This document shows positions 47,854 to 60,424 of a DNA stretch of 64,000 bases, piece by piece. Under the pieces are notes generated by a model, which saw nothing but the letters and a program-made list of their open reading frames with translations, was not told the origin of the DNA and did not search any database. The stretch lies in the NCBI GenBank assembly GCA_022579005.1, contig MU401610.1, positions 1-64,000 on the forward strand. The letters run 5' to 3'. How positions within the stretch are numbered: the stretch's first letter is position 1; each line of letters begins with the position of its first letter. Position numbers and translations under genes: made by a program. This DNA is from Poronia punctata (lineage: Eukaryota > Ascomycota > Sordariomycetes > Xylariales > Xylariaceae).

Positions 47854-49082
47854 ATGGATAACCTTTCACAACCAGTGTGGATTGCCGTTGCTGCTGGTCT
47901 TGTTGCACTTCTGCTCGCCGTAACCATGGGTCTGTTCTCAACCACGAACCACATGCCCGTTGAGGGCAAGGTATGTCGCAGTTCTCATAATGTTTCTGTA
48001 TACGCGCTTACTGGACCTCAACTAACTGACTTGATGCGCGGCGTAGACAGTCCTCATTACCGGGGCCTCGGAGGGCATGGGTCGCAGTGCTGCCAGACAG
48101 ATGGCTGAAAAGGGTGCCAACGTCATTCTGGTCTCGCGCTCGGCCAACAAGCTCGAAGAAGCCATGGCAGAAGCAAAGGTAAAGCCTTGCCTACTCCGAC
48201 CTACCAAAAAAAAATCGCCATCACGACCGACCGAAATAAGTAAAAAACAATTTTGCTAACAGCCCCTGTCTGCGTCTTCTTCAGGGGGCCGCACGCAACC
48301 CGCAAACCCAACGATTCCACTATCTCACCGCCGACGTTTCGAAACCCGACTATGCCGCCCCACTACTCGCCGAAGCGATCGCCTGGAACAACGGCAAGCC
48401 TCTCGACATCGTGTGGTGCGTGGCGGGGAAGTCGACGCCCGACTTCTGGGTCGAGGCCCCGCTCTCCCTGACGCGGAAACAGATGGACATCAACTTCTGG
48501 GGCAGTGCCGAGATGGCGCACGCCGTGCTACGACTATGGTGCTCTTCCGACGCGCCCGTCGTGCCCGAGCCCAAGCACCTCATCTTCACCTCGTCCGTCC
48601 TCGCCTTCGTCCCCATCGTCGGCTACGGCCCGTACACGCCCGCCAAGGGAGCCCTACGCGGGCTCGCCGACACCCTGGTCCAGGAACTCGAGATGTACCC
48701 GCAAAAAGTCGAGGTCCACGTCGTTTATCCGGGATCCATCTCCAGCCCCGGTTTCGAGCGCGAGAACATGACCAAGCCGGAAATCACCAGGATCATCGAG
48801 GACGGCGACCCGGTGCAGACCCCCGACGCCGTCGCCTCTGCCGCCATCCGCGGCCTCGAGAAGGGCCAGCACGCCATCACCGTCGGCTTCCTGGGCGATG
48901 TCTTGCGCTGGAGCGCCCTCGGTGGAGCGCCCCGTAATAACTGGTTCGTCGACACCTTTATGGCCGGGCTTATCGCTCTCGTCTGGCTTTTCGTCTTGCC
49001 GGATATCCGCGGCAAGATCAGAAAGTTTGCCAAAAAGAACGGACACCCCATCAACTATCGGAAGAAAGGCAATGACGAGTAA
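47854..49082 (+). CDS. TSC10: 3-ketodihydrosphingosine reductase (short-chain dehydrogenase)
   Basis: It reduces 3-ketosphinganine to sphinganine with NADPH, the second step of sphingolipid synthesis, at the ER membrane. Exons 47854-47970, 48047-48178 and 48285-49082 encode 348 residues. An N-terminal membrane segment (about 9-29) precedes the cofactor site TGASEGMG (44-51). The catalytic residues are Ser186/187 (FTSSVLAF) and Tyr200 with Lys204 (YTPAK). A second membrane segment near the C-terminus (about 305-325) is followed by a basic tail. Both introns are in phase 0 and have clear GT-AG ends; intron 1 contains ACTAACTGAC. Upstream in-frame codons from 47827 lack an ATG, so 47854 is the start. 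Length and topology match fungal Tsc10/KsrA. Confidence 0.95.
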
Positions 49083-50308
49083 TATGATTATATCCTTGTA
49101 TGTATCTGGGAATCGGCTTCCCCTGTAAAGGTAACAGACGGTAATTCTAATTTGGGATGGATCGAGGGCCACTTCACATGTCACGGCGCGCTCTTTTGAT
49201 GACGATGATGAGTGTAATACAAAACAAAATATTGTCTCCCGATGCCTCGAATGCCCTTGTTACACGTGTAGGCATTGTCGTGAGCAGGTTCTTGATCGTA
49301 CCCTCGCCACGATATGGTGTCATTATGACCCTGAGAACACAGGATTGGGCGGGCTATTAGTCTTACTCGGTTAGGAATATGGCCATGCAATGAGTGATTG
49401 AATGGCAACACTTTGTTGCCAAAGAAACCCGTAACAATGTACAAGTATAATAATGTCCTGGGCGGCAAAAGGCTACAACCGGAAAGGAGAACCGAGTTCA
49501 AGCTTGCTCAACGCATACTCGTACACTCGTAATATATAGCCAAGTTCGTCTTGTTCTCGAGCCGTCGAGGTTTGAGACCAGATCCTTTCTCTTCGCCGCT
49601 TAAACGAGACTGTCTGGCACACTGTCCGATCAAAACGACGGCGTATTAGGGGATTATGTCGCAACACACCACACACAGGTTTAGGCTCAGAAGTACCATC
49701 GCTAGAGTTTATAAAACATGGTTGGTTTTTATTCATCTTTTATCAACAATCCAACCTACTCCGGGAGTATCCGTCTTACTCCGTGAACTCTTTGCTAGCT
49801 CCATGGTATAACTTCATTGCAATCGTCCGTCCACACGCTTGCGCTCCTTTGTAGCTTCGTATCGCAACAAACAGACACGCCTCCCCCCTTTTTAAGACAT
49901 CGTTCGGCCGAGGCTCTCCGGTCCCTTAAGAGGAAAAAAGAAATCAAAGTAGAAAGTGGTCAACGTCGCCGCCGAATCATAATTAAACAAAATATGTAAT
50001 CCACCACGGCCGTTGGATGCAAGTTTCTCCCTTGACGGCATGTCTCGGATCTCATATAATCAGCAGTGCGCCATAGCTTCTATCGAAGCTTGAGAAGGCC
50101 CGCTCTGAAAAGAGGGTGGCGAGATAATGTGCCTTTCGAGCGCTAGCGAAAAGAAACAGGGATCTTCTTGCCGGCCCGTCAAGAGAATACAAGTGAGAGT
50201 CATTAGCCAGGTCTAAAACATTACTGGCGCTTTCGATAATGGGGTATTTGAGAGCATCATGCTCCTCCACGCTTGGTATAACGAATACAGGGATGCGAAC
50301 CGATCAGA
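49083..50308. other. Convergent 3' region between TSC10 and the G-alpha gene
   Basis: It contains both 3' UTRs and about 1 kb of DNA without a supported gene. One TACTCGTA octamer is at 49516-49523. Confidence 0.6.
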
Positions 50309-51620
50309 TCAGATCAGACCGCACAATCGAAGGTTTTCTTGAATTATGATATCTGCGGAGCTGTCAGTGACTGTCCATTGTAGAAGAGGCGGATATTGGC
50401 TTACCGTTTACCGCAGCCATGACAAAGCGGATTTGTGATGTATCAGTAGCACATGTCTGCAAGTTCCTGTCAGCAAAGATTTTCCGAGTGCATAGGCACT
50501 GCCAACGTCGATGGGACGCTAATAAACCGAGTTGACACTTACGAAGTGCGTGTAAATCTGTTTTGTTTCGTGCTGGTTTAAGCTGACGAATCTGTTTAGG
50601 ATGTAGTCGCAGGCGGCTGCATAGTCCTCGCCTCCCTCGTAGTCGGGGAAATAGTTCTTCATAGGGCTGACCGGAAGTTTCTCCTTGAATCTATCGATCT
50701 TGTTGAGGAAGAGGATGATCGACGTCTTGATAAACCATCTCGAGTTACAGATGGAATCGAACAACGTAAGAGCCTCTTGCATACGATTGACAGTCTCGTC
50801 TTCGAACAGAAGCTGATCGTACTCGGATATGGCCACCAGGAACAGAATCGTCGTGACATTTTCGAAACAGTGAATCCACTTCTTTCGCTCAGATCGTTGA
50901 CCGCCCACGTCGAACATTCTGTAAGTCAGATCGCCGATGATGAAGGTCGTCTCTGTGATACCAGTCGTCTTAACACGCGAGCGCAGAACGTCCTGATCGT
51001 TGGGCATATAATCAGGAGCGGCGATGCGGGCGATGTTGTCGAAGTAGCTTGAAACCAAGATTAGTGGCAAACCCCATTGGACAAACAGAACAGAACTTAC
51101 TATCTAGCCGAGTCGTTCAACTGGTACTCGCGAGACCGTTTGAAGCATTCCTGAACACCGCGATCCTTCCACAGAGCTTCGATCGCGCTGCCGACCTCAG
51201 GTGGTAAGACATCACCTTCAATTTGTGCTGGTTGCATGAAGATGGTTTGTACGTGGTACTCCATCCGTCGGTCTTCTAGCGGCAATTCCAGGGATTCCAT
51301 GGCCTCTAGTATGACGCGCATGGATTGAACAGTATTACTGAAGATGATTTCTTTAAATGATTCTCTCTCATCGCGTGAGTAGCCTCCCTCGTGAATCAGC
51401 TTCATCTGCTTTAGGATGGTCGACTTTCCGGATTCGCCAGCACCTAAACAAGCCAGAGTTAACGACGATATTGCAGCAAGTCGTATTATCCGGATAACTC
51501 ACCCAGAAGAAGCATCTTTATCTCGTTGCGCTGCATCATCTTGTCTCGCTTCAATTGATTCTCGATCTCCTCGTTCCGGGCCTTGCCCTCCCTCTCCTCT
51601 GTGCTCATTCCACAGCCCAT
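50309..51620 (-). CDS. gna-1: Heterotrimeric G-protein alpha subunit, group I (Gαi-like)
   Basis: It couples membrane receptors to cAMP and developmental signalling. Five exons, 51620-51503, 51443-51101, 51047-50543, 50456-50405 and 50352-50309, give exactly 353 residues, the standard length. All guanine-nucleotide motifs are present: GAGESGKST (40-48), RVKTTG with the switch I Arg near 178, [20 protein letters not shown] and TCATDT. The N-terminus MGCGMS carries a Gly2 myristoylation and Cys3 palmitoylation site, and the C-terminus CGLI has the Cys four from the end that pertussis toxin modifies, typical of group I (GNA-1/FadA). Introns are 52-86 bp and conserve the frame. Nothing is missing or odd. 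RGS and receptor partners are not in this window. Confidence 0.97.
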
Positions 51621-54600
51621 GGTGACGGTTTCAAGTCCTAGCCAAGGTACTATCGGCCAAGTTTTACTGGAGCGATGTCGTTAATCGATGGGGTCTGAAA
51701 ACTCTCGTCTCAAGACTATGCAAAACCAGTTAGTCGGTTGGTAAGATAGTGAGTGCCAATCCCTAACAACAAAGATACGCATATAAAAGTCGCACGATCC
51801 CAAAGTGCTACTTTCTTTTGCAAAAGCGATATTGTCTTCAGACCGGATCGATACAAATTCGGGGCTTACAACGCATACTCTAGACACGCAACAAGCCACG
51901 GTGTTGATTCAACGAGAAAGCCAGCGCAGGTGCGATAGCTATACCCTGAAAGAGCTGTGACGCGAACAATAAACGCGATGCAATCGCCCCCCTCTACGGG
52001 TTGGGACGGAAAGGACAAGGACCGAAGAACTTGTTTGTAGTGTTGCGCGCACTTGATCCAGTCGAGTAACTGCCACGCGGGCAACAATGACAGCAATGGC
52101 AGCGTCGAGGTCTGTTGTAAAGAAAAAAACAGGTATCAACTTACCAGGTGAGCAGTTTTTATTCGGAAGGATAAGCTGGCGGTGATGGCCAGTAGTTCCT
52201 ATCGTTGATAATTGACCACCAGGAAAGAAGAGACGGCAAAATGGTGAGAATAGACAGCCAGGAGAGGAAAAGGAAAAAAGGGTGGTTGAGCGAGATTGGA
52301 CCGGGGGCGCAGAGGGATTGGAAGACAGTGCGGGACAGGTGCTGTAAAAGCAAAATTAGGAGAACCTGAGGGAGATGGCCTTGTCTCGCGGTGCTATTGT
52401 AGGCACACAAGCACTAATTAAATATGGGTCTCCCAAGTTAGGCTGGAGATAGCTGACCAGTGAAGAAAAATGGACACTGGTACCCAGTAATTGTCACTGG
52501 GTGAGCGACCCTTTTTCTGTTCAGCAGGACCCACAGGGTGCCAGGCCCACGGTGCTCTTTTCCCATACGGGTATCACTAAACTGACCAGAAAGAGAAATC
52601 GCAGCGCTGCAGTCCAGTAGTTTAATCCTAGATCGGAAGTTTCTATGAGGTCAACGGCAGGTACTGTAAATATTATCACAATGGACAGAGCATCTCTCGA
52701 TTGCCCAAATACCTACATGAAGTATATAAGGCAATACCATTGTCAGTTCTTGCGATTTCTGCTGGCCGGCCATACGTAAGGCACCTACCATGTTGCCGTA
52801 GGCATCTGTTTGTTCTTCACCAACTAGTATTCATGGCCCGGTTTGCCTTCATTGTATTTACGAGTACCAAGGTACGACGGGGCGTTGGGCTAGATATAAC
52901 GGACGTGGAAGGAAACTTGAGCGTACCATAGGTATACCTCGACGATCACTTTTACATCCCAGACTACACGCATAAATTAGAATTCCCCGCCAAAAATACG
53001 CTAATAGTCAAATGCCATGAGCGCAATACTACATAGATATAATACATGGCGGTGGTAAGCAGTTCCTCGACGGTTATCAGATGTTAAAAAGGCCGTTAGA
53101 CATGTAGATAGGTACAGAGTAGGTACAGAGTCAGGAGTTCTGTCAAGTCAGAAGGATGCCCTAGTCTACTGTGTCTACTCTAGCTTATGATTGTAACGAT
53201 GGACCATCAGAAGGACCGACGAGGGGCTATAACCCGAAGTAGGTAAGCTTCATGTCACGAAGGACCCCAAATCCCCGCCAAGTCACTGCAAACTGCTAAC
53301 TTGCCAGGAGAAACAACAGCCGCTAGACCTGGAGAGCATTAGTCAAATGAATTGTGGTACACTCGGGTGATGAGCATCACCAGAATTCCCTCCCAAAAAG
53401 GAGAGAAATGCTGCAAACCGAGCATCCAAGTGGAGAAACGCTGCAACACATCAGACAGGAGCACATGATACGCATTTGATCTCGGTATTCACGATACCTA
53501 CCCACGGCTAGTATACGGGAAGTAGGATCTACCAGGTGCCTTATTCGATATAGCCAACATGACGCCAGGAGTAGCAAGGCTCATAAAATACGTGTACTGA
53601 CACCCGGTGAGCGATGAAATCAAGAAAGATCCCTAGATAAAACATTCAGTTAGGTATGCACAAGGACTTGTACGAGTGGGTATCTGGTCAGCATATTCAG
53701 TGGGCAGAGCGTTGAAGGCCATAGCTGGCGACCTCAAAAACTGCTTGTAGGTCAAACGCGGGCGGCGCGTAGCTGTCGACAAGATTTTATTTCGAATGTG
53801 AGGCGCATACTGTCCCGTATATCAAGTTGATACCGAATCGACGCAAGCATCTACACGTAGACGATACTGCCTGCCTGCTACCCTGCGTATCTAGTATCTA
53901 GTATCTAACCTTACCTACATGCGCGTTCTTACTGTCTACAAGTATTGACGATATTCGGATACCTTATACTATGTACTTTTCACCTTGATTAACCACTTAC
54001 TTTAACATCGACCCTTAGATCCGAGAGTTGAGGAACGCAGCCGGTCGGCTATAGCCAATCTGATGATTGTTGAAATAGTTGATATATCTCGTAACACGGT
54101 ATACTCAATCAGGGGCTGATACCCCGTGCTTCTGCAACCTTCGAGAAGGGAACCTTCTACGTGGTCACGTAGGTACCTATTACTTTTAATTAATTAAATT
54201 CCATCCCTCGCCATTTAGGTACGTATCTTTGCTAGGTAACTCAAGTACGAGTGCTACCCCACGAGCACAAATAAAAGGAGATATGGGTATCGACGACGAC
54301 AATTAAACGTTTTGGCTACTGAGATACTAATTATCCCGATATTGCATCCGGGGCAAAGTGAGGCCCGTTTCTTCCTCCAAACCCCCGCTTCGATTCACGT
54401 TTGCTATGCGCCACCAAACTCTACCTACCTCTAGGATAGGTACGAGTCCCCAACCGGTCCATGCTCGTATACCTTACTCGTGCAAGCGATTATGGCAGAC
54501 GCATACGTATTCATACGAGTACCTACAAGTTACCCAGTCAATCTGTACCTATCCTATTGAAGGGAGCAAACATCCTCAAGGAATAACCCAGCATGCCAGC

Positions 54601-57094
54601 GTTTAGCCATAAAAACGTAATGCGTGGAGAGACTGCTGTACTAAAAAGAAACCGTCAACATGACATTTCCAAGTACAGTCTGCGGTGTGCTATGTAGATA
54701 CTAGACGGGCAAGTTAGGTTTGTGTCTATTTTATTGGACAGTCCGTATTTCTAACAGTGGGATACGCTCGTAGTGGTAAGCTGTTGACGCCACCCAAAGG
54801 AAAGTCGATCTCATGAAACCCACAACAAAGGAGCTATTCGTAGGTTAGGTCGCTACGTAGGTCGGCAGTTCATTAGCCATTACCAAGCCTATTGGAGAGA
54901 CAAGGCCGGAGTGTCATGTCAGCATTCTATATTTATTTATTTATAACTGCGCTGACTCCCTGGCAACCTGGCCGAATATTCTCCCATAGTACTACTGCGA
55001 AAGCCACTGCGCGGGGTGATGTTCCTTGGATCCACTCCAGTTGATTCGACGGAGAGGATATGCGCCCGTTTCTGAATCTGATTCTGAGAGAGGAAAGGCT
55101 ATTTTAGCTACCCAATGTCTCAGACCTGTGCGTTGTATAATCGCGTCTCCCGGCCAGTCAGTATGGTTAAAAGACAGGCAGGTAGTCTAGGTTTACCAAC
55201 GTAGAGGGAGATACCTAAAGCCCAAGTCAGCCGGAGACCGGTCTTACCGGAAGTTACCAGAAATCTACCAACCTAGACAACTGCAGGTTTCCATCACAAG
55301 GCGACCACATACATTCATGTCAGGGTGTGCACACCATGAGCCACATACTTGTACCGATATGGCAGCACAGCCCACAAAAATGCACTTCTTTCATGAACTC
55401 GCACACCAAGGCCATAGGCTGAATATCTACTTAGATACCCCTTGGGCTAGGCTGTCCGTTCAAGTCTCACCAAAACCAGCCGAAAGGATCGCGCATTGCC
55501 GTCAGAAGCGTTACGCTCGGTTCTGTCGAGTATGATACGATTCGGCGGTGTGTGTGTCTACGGGTACAAGTACAGTACCGTAGGTAGACTATTGACTACC
55601 GTGAAAATTCAATTTCTACGCTAATATAGGATTCAATTTGGGAACATTATTCCGATATCATTATGACTAGTAGGTCGTGATTCTTCTCTGTATACACTTC
55701 GAATTCGTTTAGGTCACTCTTTAACCTCTACAAGCCCCAGACTCTTTGGCTGGCGAGGTGGCAATCGAAATGCCCCCCGCGACCTCAACTTTTCGTTTCA
55801 CCTAGACTACCTACGTGCCTAGCAGGTAGGCTTAATGCTTACAAACATAGAACACCTGCGGCAACCCTCCATAGCACATCGCAACGCCCAAGATCCTATA
55901 GGCTTTCGATGACAAATCAGCAAAGATACATTCTACCAGTATATCCACCTTCAACTCGGTGAAGCGACGCCCTATCTAAATAAATATACGGCTTAGGCGA
56001 ATCCCCACCGAGTCACCGACAGCAGGGCAGAATCACAAGATTCACTATCGCTAAGGCGGCCTTCGCACAGCGCAACGCAAAAGATTTAAGACTCATACTA
56101 CTCTGATCCGCCCATGTCATGATGTGATTTGTTTCCAATATGCGGAAACTTGCGTATTTTACAGATGACACCGATTGGACAGAACAATATGGATTTCATC
56201 TTACATCTAGATATAAATAGATTTTCGTAAATTCCCTTACGATTACACAACATCTCATTCAAGCCCAGCACAAACGGCACCCAGAGCACCTAACCTAGGC
56301 GCCGGCCTGGCTTTTGCCTCTCACTTTATATGCCAGGCAGTCGTACTTTTAGATGATAGCTTCAGCATCGGTTATCTTATCAGATCTTGGCATTATGCTG
56401 GATGTGATACCGTTCCAGCGCATTTCTGCGAGATTTGCACATCCATAATACCGTGCTGTGCCCACACATCATATTCATGAGCTGCAGGTGTGCTACTCAA
56501 TCTTCCGGGAGAGTGAGCTCACGGGCGCCGCCGTGAGCAGCCCGTTGCCGTGTCATACAAAGCTTTCCCTGCGTGCTTTTCCTACCTATCGCTGCTGTCA
56601 AGATTAGATTCAAAATTACCGGTATATACGTGCGTAAGTGAGTACCTACACCGTCAACAAACAGTACCACCAAGCCCACATTTACATGTTCGATCAAGGG
56701 ATGATAGAAGAAATGATAGAAGGTCCCTCATTCATCATCCGTACTTTAGCCAGGACCGCAGACTCAGCTGTCAACCAGATGCAGCACTAGGTGTATACGT
56801 ACAATCCACTGTACACGAACACAGGACGCTTGTTGGTTAGAAAATTATGGCGCGTAATAGGGCTTGTCCAAGGTACTCATCCTAGTGCCAGATCTCTCCA
56901 CGATTAGCGCGGATGCGCGCCGCGCCGGAGATTACGCGCAAAAGCAATCCTCTAGTCTAATCAGTTGATAGCTTTGTACTCTCAGTAGGTATTTTACCCC
57001 TTTTGTTTATTTACTTGGTCGGTAGCTGTGCGCGCTTGGTGTTTAAACGTAATAATTGTTTACTATCGCGACTTGGGTAACCAAAAGCTCGATC
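51621..57094. other. 5.5-kb intergenic region upstream of G-alpha and of the Smr gene
   Basis: The first 800 bp are likely the G-alpha promoter and 5' leader (minus strand). The rest carries only short frames without domains. TACGAGTA octamers lie at 52859 and 54514. I see no transposon signatures and no RNA genes. A GC patch near 56920 holds overlapping GCGC words. Confidence 0.5.
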
Positions 57095-58297
57095 ATGTCT
57101 GGAGGAATCGAGCTGGATCGTTATGACGACAGGAATCTTCACCGGTTAGGCGGTTCAGGTACGGTGCAATTAACTTTTTTTTAAGTTTTACGACATCAAG
57201 ACCCTTGCTCCACACTCCACATATTTGCACCTTCCCCGGGATTTCCTGATATCTTCAGACAACCCGACCACACATGCAAAGGCTGCTCGGAATAACTAGC
57301 AGGATTAGCCAAGGCAGTGGCTTACATTCCACCAATATGTCACAGCTTTTAGAAGTAAACCCGATCCTCACGATGAGACCAAGTACGATCAATTGCGACA
57401 GCGGGCACGGGATGAAATTGAGGCACGGAAGAGATGCAAGCAAGAAGTAAGTGAAGCCCAATACGCCAACAGCGTCGATGCGGCCCTTCTCTACGTCGCC
57501 GACATCTCGATTGGAAGCGGCGTGCTCCAGAGCGCGATTGCTAAAGTTATTGTTTTACACAACACTAGGCAGACCGACTATACCACGTTGACCGGGACGA
57601 GGCCGCACGTCTCAGAGAAGAGGCAAGACGGCATGGCTCTCTGGCAGACGACTACAACAAGCAAGCAAGTGATTTGATCTTTGCGCTCAACAATAATGGC
57701 AACAATCAGGAGACCGATACCATCGATTTACACGGGCAATTTGTCGTCGAGGCCGAGGCCATTCTAAGGGAACGGATCCGCGCGGATCAAAGCATGGGAA
57801 AAACCCATCTCCATGTGTAAGAACACACCCACTGGATCAAGCTTCCTTTTCGAAATAAAAGACAGAACGGGAGAGACACTGGACGCGAATATCGCGTTCA
57901 GGGGAAAGGGACTACAGAGAGAGCCTGACTAACACGCTACGTTGATGCCCATAGGATCGTCGGAAGGGGTAACCACAGCGCGGATCACATCCAGAGACTT
58001 AAACCCGCCGTCGAACAGCTCTGTCAAGAGTTAGGCCTCCAGTATGCAACAGAAGAAAACGATGGACGCGTCTACGTGAATCTGCAAGGCGACGAGGTCA
58101 CGCACATGCCGGCCCTACCTCCTTCGTCGGCTGCGCACTACGGCTACAGCAACGCAGGATATCAACAACCGCAACAACAATATTATCCTGGTCAGCAACA
58201 GCAACAGCAGTACCATGGCGAACAACAACCCCAGGAAGACGAAATCGAAAAGCTGGTCAAGAAGCTTTTCAAAAAGTTTTGCTGTACCGTCATGTAG
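57095..58297 (+). CDS. DUF1771 plus Smr-domain protein with CaaX-like tail
   Basis: Smr domains bind or nick nucleic acids. Exons 57095-57158, 57346-57446, 57569-57816 and 57955-58297 encode 251 residues. DUF1771 spans about 35-98 (KYDQLRQRARDEI to SLADDYNKQA). The Smr domain (about 112-190) has the DLHGQF motif and the GRGNHS motif that usually forms the active surface. A Gln/Tyr-rich segment follows (205-232, encoded by CAA/CAG runs). The protein ends KKLFKKFCCTVM: a polybasic stretch and a Cys-Thr-Val-Met sequence that fits a CaaX farnesylation box. Intron 2 (122 bp) is in phase 0 and removing it restores the DUF1771 alignment. Intron 3 has CTGACTAACACG as branch site. Intron 1 (187 bp) is the least certain. 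Confidence 0.88.
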
Positions 58298-59567
58298 GAG
58301 ATGGAAGTATACCACTAGAGTCACTTGGTCAGCGTTTTGGATTGGTTTTGAATACCAAATGTCAGGTTTAGGAAGACGTGCGATGAGTTCAGGAATATTT
58401 GCGACTGCGGGAGCGTGGGATATTTAAAGACGATGTATGAAGTTGAATGTACTAGAAAGAGCAGCCCTTGGATTACGGCGTACAATAGAAAACCCTCGGC
58501 GAACCCTCAGAATACGACGCAATGCCCATACATTGGGTATCGAGTTAATTTTTCAACCTCTCGCTCGTGGACTTGAGCTCTAGCGAACAACCCACTTGTC
58601 AACTATGATTTCTCGTCATGTTCATGGGGACGCCTGCTCGATATATTACGCGCCATTCGTGAGACAGGGGCAGGACCCCGTACCGGAGATGCGACGTAAA
58701 GAAGCCCCCCTTTTCGAGATATTCTAGAGGTGTCGAGAAAGCAAAGACAATTACGACGCGGGGGTTATCATCGCATCCACGCCCGGGCCTGATCAGGCTC
58801 CTTCTGATTCAGTCTAATGGGCAGTCAGTAAAGTCACGCCCTCCTTGCCATAATTTCTATAGAAGCGGCATACTAAGCACGTACCCCTATTATCGTGACA
58901 CGGGACTGACATCTTCCAAGGCCAGGGTTTATGCTCTTTAAACTCGAAAGCATGTTAACATTGCAAATCATGCTGACGCATTGATTAGTCGGTTGTTCTA
59001 TCTCGGTCTTTTGGTTTTAATCCAGTGGTAGCCGCAAGCAGTGGTTGTCTGTCAACCACACACCAAGTACCCGTCTACGTCTCCGTGTTGGCTAGCTTTC
59101 TTCGGGCCATACGCTTGGGAGAGCATAGTGCTAAGAGCGACATATCGTAATATACGCTACACTCCTACGTGTTTGGTTTGGCCATTATAGAATATGCTAC
59201 ATACACTATGGCTTAGACAAAAAACGTTAACAATCGCTCTATGTCAGCAACGAGCACAAAGCTTCGGACAAGATTGTCTACTAGACAATGTACGGTACGT
59301 AGCAACAAGGGACAAGCGCCTTGAGAACCTGCTTTGTCTATCCAGTCCTTTCCAAAGATGCTCCCAAGTCCAGCAGGAAACAAAGAATATCCCCTTGTTT
59401 CATGATCTCAGCACCATAGTATACGATGATGAGAAAGCAGTTATAAAACCCTGCCAGTGCCTTCGCCATATTCGATATCAAACAAGACCTCGACCAAAAA
59501 AGCCGAATAAACCAAAACCAAAACCACACAGAACAAACCATAACACAACCCCCCAAACCACTTCGAA
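58298..59567. other. Intergenic between the Smr gene and the small Cys-rich gene
   Basis: It contains the Smr gene's 3' UTR and the next gene's promoter. A frame from 59194 to 59571 ends in Lys/Pro/Asn/Thr-rich repeats and overlaps the next start codon. It is probably leader sequence, and the A/C-rich stretch before 59568 fits a 5' UTR. Confidence 0.55.
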
Positions 59568-60017
59568 ATGAAGCAAGAAACCCCATCTCCCGACACCACA
59601 AGACTCACCGCCTCCCAAATGACAAGCGGCAAAGCAGACCTCGTAGTCGGTACATGCGCATACCATCCATGCGGCCACAAATTCGCCTGGATCCTCGACC
59701 ACCATCTAAGGCGGGTTGGTCGTCGAAGCCCAGACACACACGCCTGTCCCGCATGCTCCGCCCAGACGTGTCTCGTCTGTCTTGGGCCATTCGACGCCTC
59801 GAAGTCCGACACGTGTCCCGGCTGTGATCAGTTTTTCGTCCGACGACTTCTTCCTGCCCGGCGGGAGGCGCTCACGCGTTTAAACTTGGTGCTTGCCGAT
59901 GATACGCCTGGCGCGTATCTAAGGGCTCGTATCGAGTTCGAGAAGATGAGGTTTAGGGAACGGTGGGGATGTTTACCTGGGGAGGGGCTGAAGATTGGAC
60001 GGGGTGGAGAGGAGTAG
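59568..60017 (+). CDS. Small Cys-rich, probably zinc-binding protein (149 aa)
   Basis: I do not recognise the family. The single exon has eight Cys plus His37 that could bind zinc: C30, C35 and H37 in GTCAYHPCGHKF, then CPAC (60-63), CLVC (68-71) and CPGC (83-86). Paired CxxC knuckles of this kind usually hold one or two zinc ions in a zinc-ribbon or treble-clef fold. The region after residue 90 is basic, helical and charged, ending in Gly-rich sequence. There is no signal peptide or membrane segment. Start codon context is CGAAATGA. It lies 1.27 kb after the Smr gene in the same direction. Possible roles include RNA or protein binding, but that is only inference. Confidence 0.6.
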   Translation: MKQETPSPDTTRLTASQMTSGKADLVVGTCAYHPCGHKFAWILDHHLRRVGRRSPDTHACPACSAQTCLVCLGPFDASKSDTCPGCDQFFVRRLLPARREALTRLNLVLADDTPGAYLRARIEFEKMRFRERWGCLPGEGLKIGRGGEE

Positions 60018-60406
60018 GATGTAAGTATAAGTAGGTATCTAAGTTAGTAGTATCTTCGTTCGCGCAATGTAGTGCAAGGTAGGTAAGTTTTTATAATGAA
60101 GGATTTGAACCTGAATCTGTATTCTGTCTAACATGGTAGTTTTCTCTTTTACTAGGTAGATAATGTGATCTCTTGACATGTATATGAAACAACCAGGAGA
60201 AAACAGTTTAGATCTGAGCTTGGTAAAAAAAAGATTGAGCATGCTGTCCTTTCCCCTTTTCCTCAGTGGTTAGAAATAAAAACACAAAAATCTAGAGGTC
60301 AAGAGATATTATATAACAGATCGCTCGCCATACTCGTAAAACATGAAGAGAGAGAAAAAAAGAAAGTGTAACTAACTTCCATGATATCACAAAGGAGCTG
60401 TTAAAG
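60018..60406. other. 3' flank of the Cys-rich gene
   Basis: AT-rich spacer leading to the tRNA terminator. A TACTCGTA octamer lies at 60331-60338. No gene is visible. Confidence 0.6.
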
Positions 60407-60415
60407 AAAAAAAAA
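60407..60415 (-). terminator. RNA polymerase III terminator of the tRNA
   Basis: Nine consecutive A on the plus strand are nine T in the tRNA's direction, nine bases after the mature 3' end. Pol III normally stops at runs of four or more T. Confidence 0.8.
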
Positions 60416-60424
60416 GAATTGTTG

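Noticed and set aside
48413..48937. Long Arg/Pro-rich frame inside TSC10
   Set aside because: It is an alternate-frame shadow of the GC-rich third exon of TSC10, which is itself secure from the SDR motifs.
59194..59571. 125-codon frame before the small Cys-rich gene
   Set aside because: It ends in Lys/Pro/Asn/Thr-rich repeats, overlaps the next start codon and shows no domain. It is likely 5' leader.
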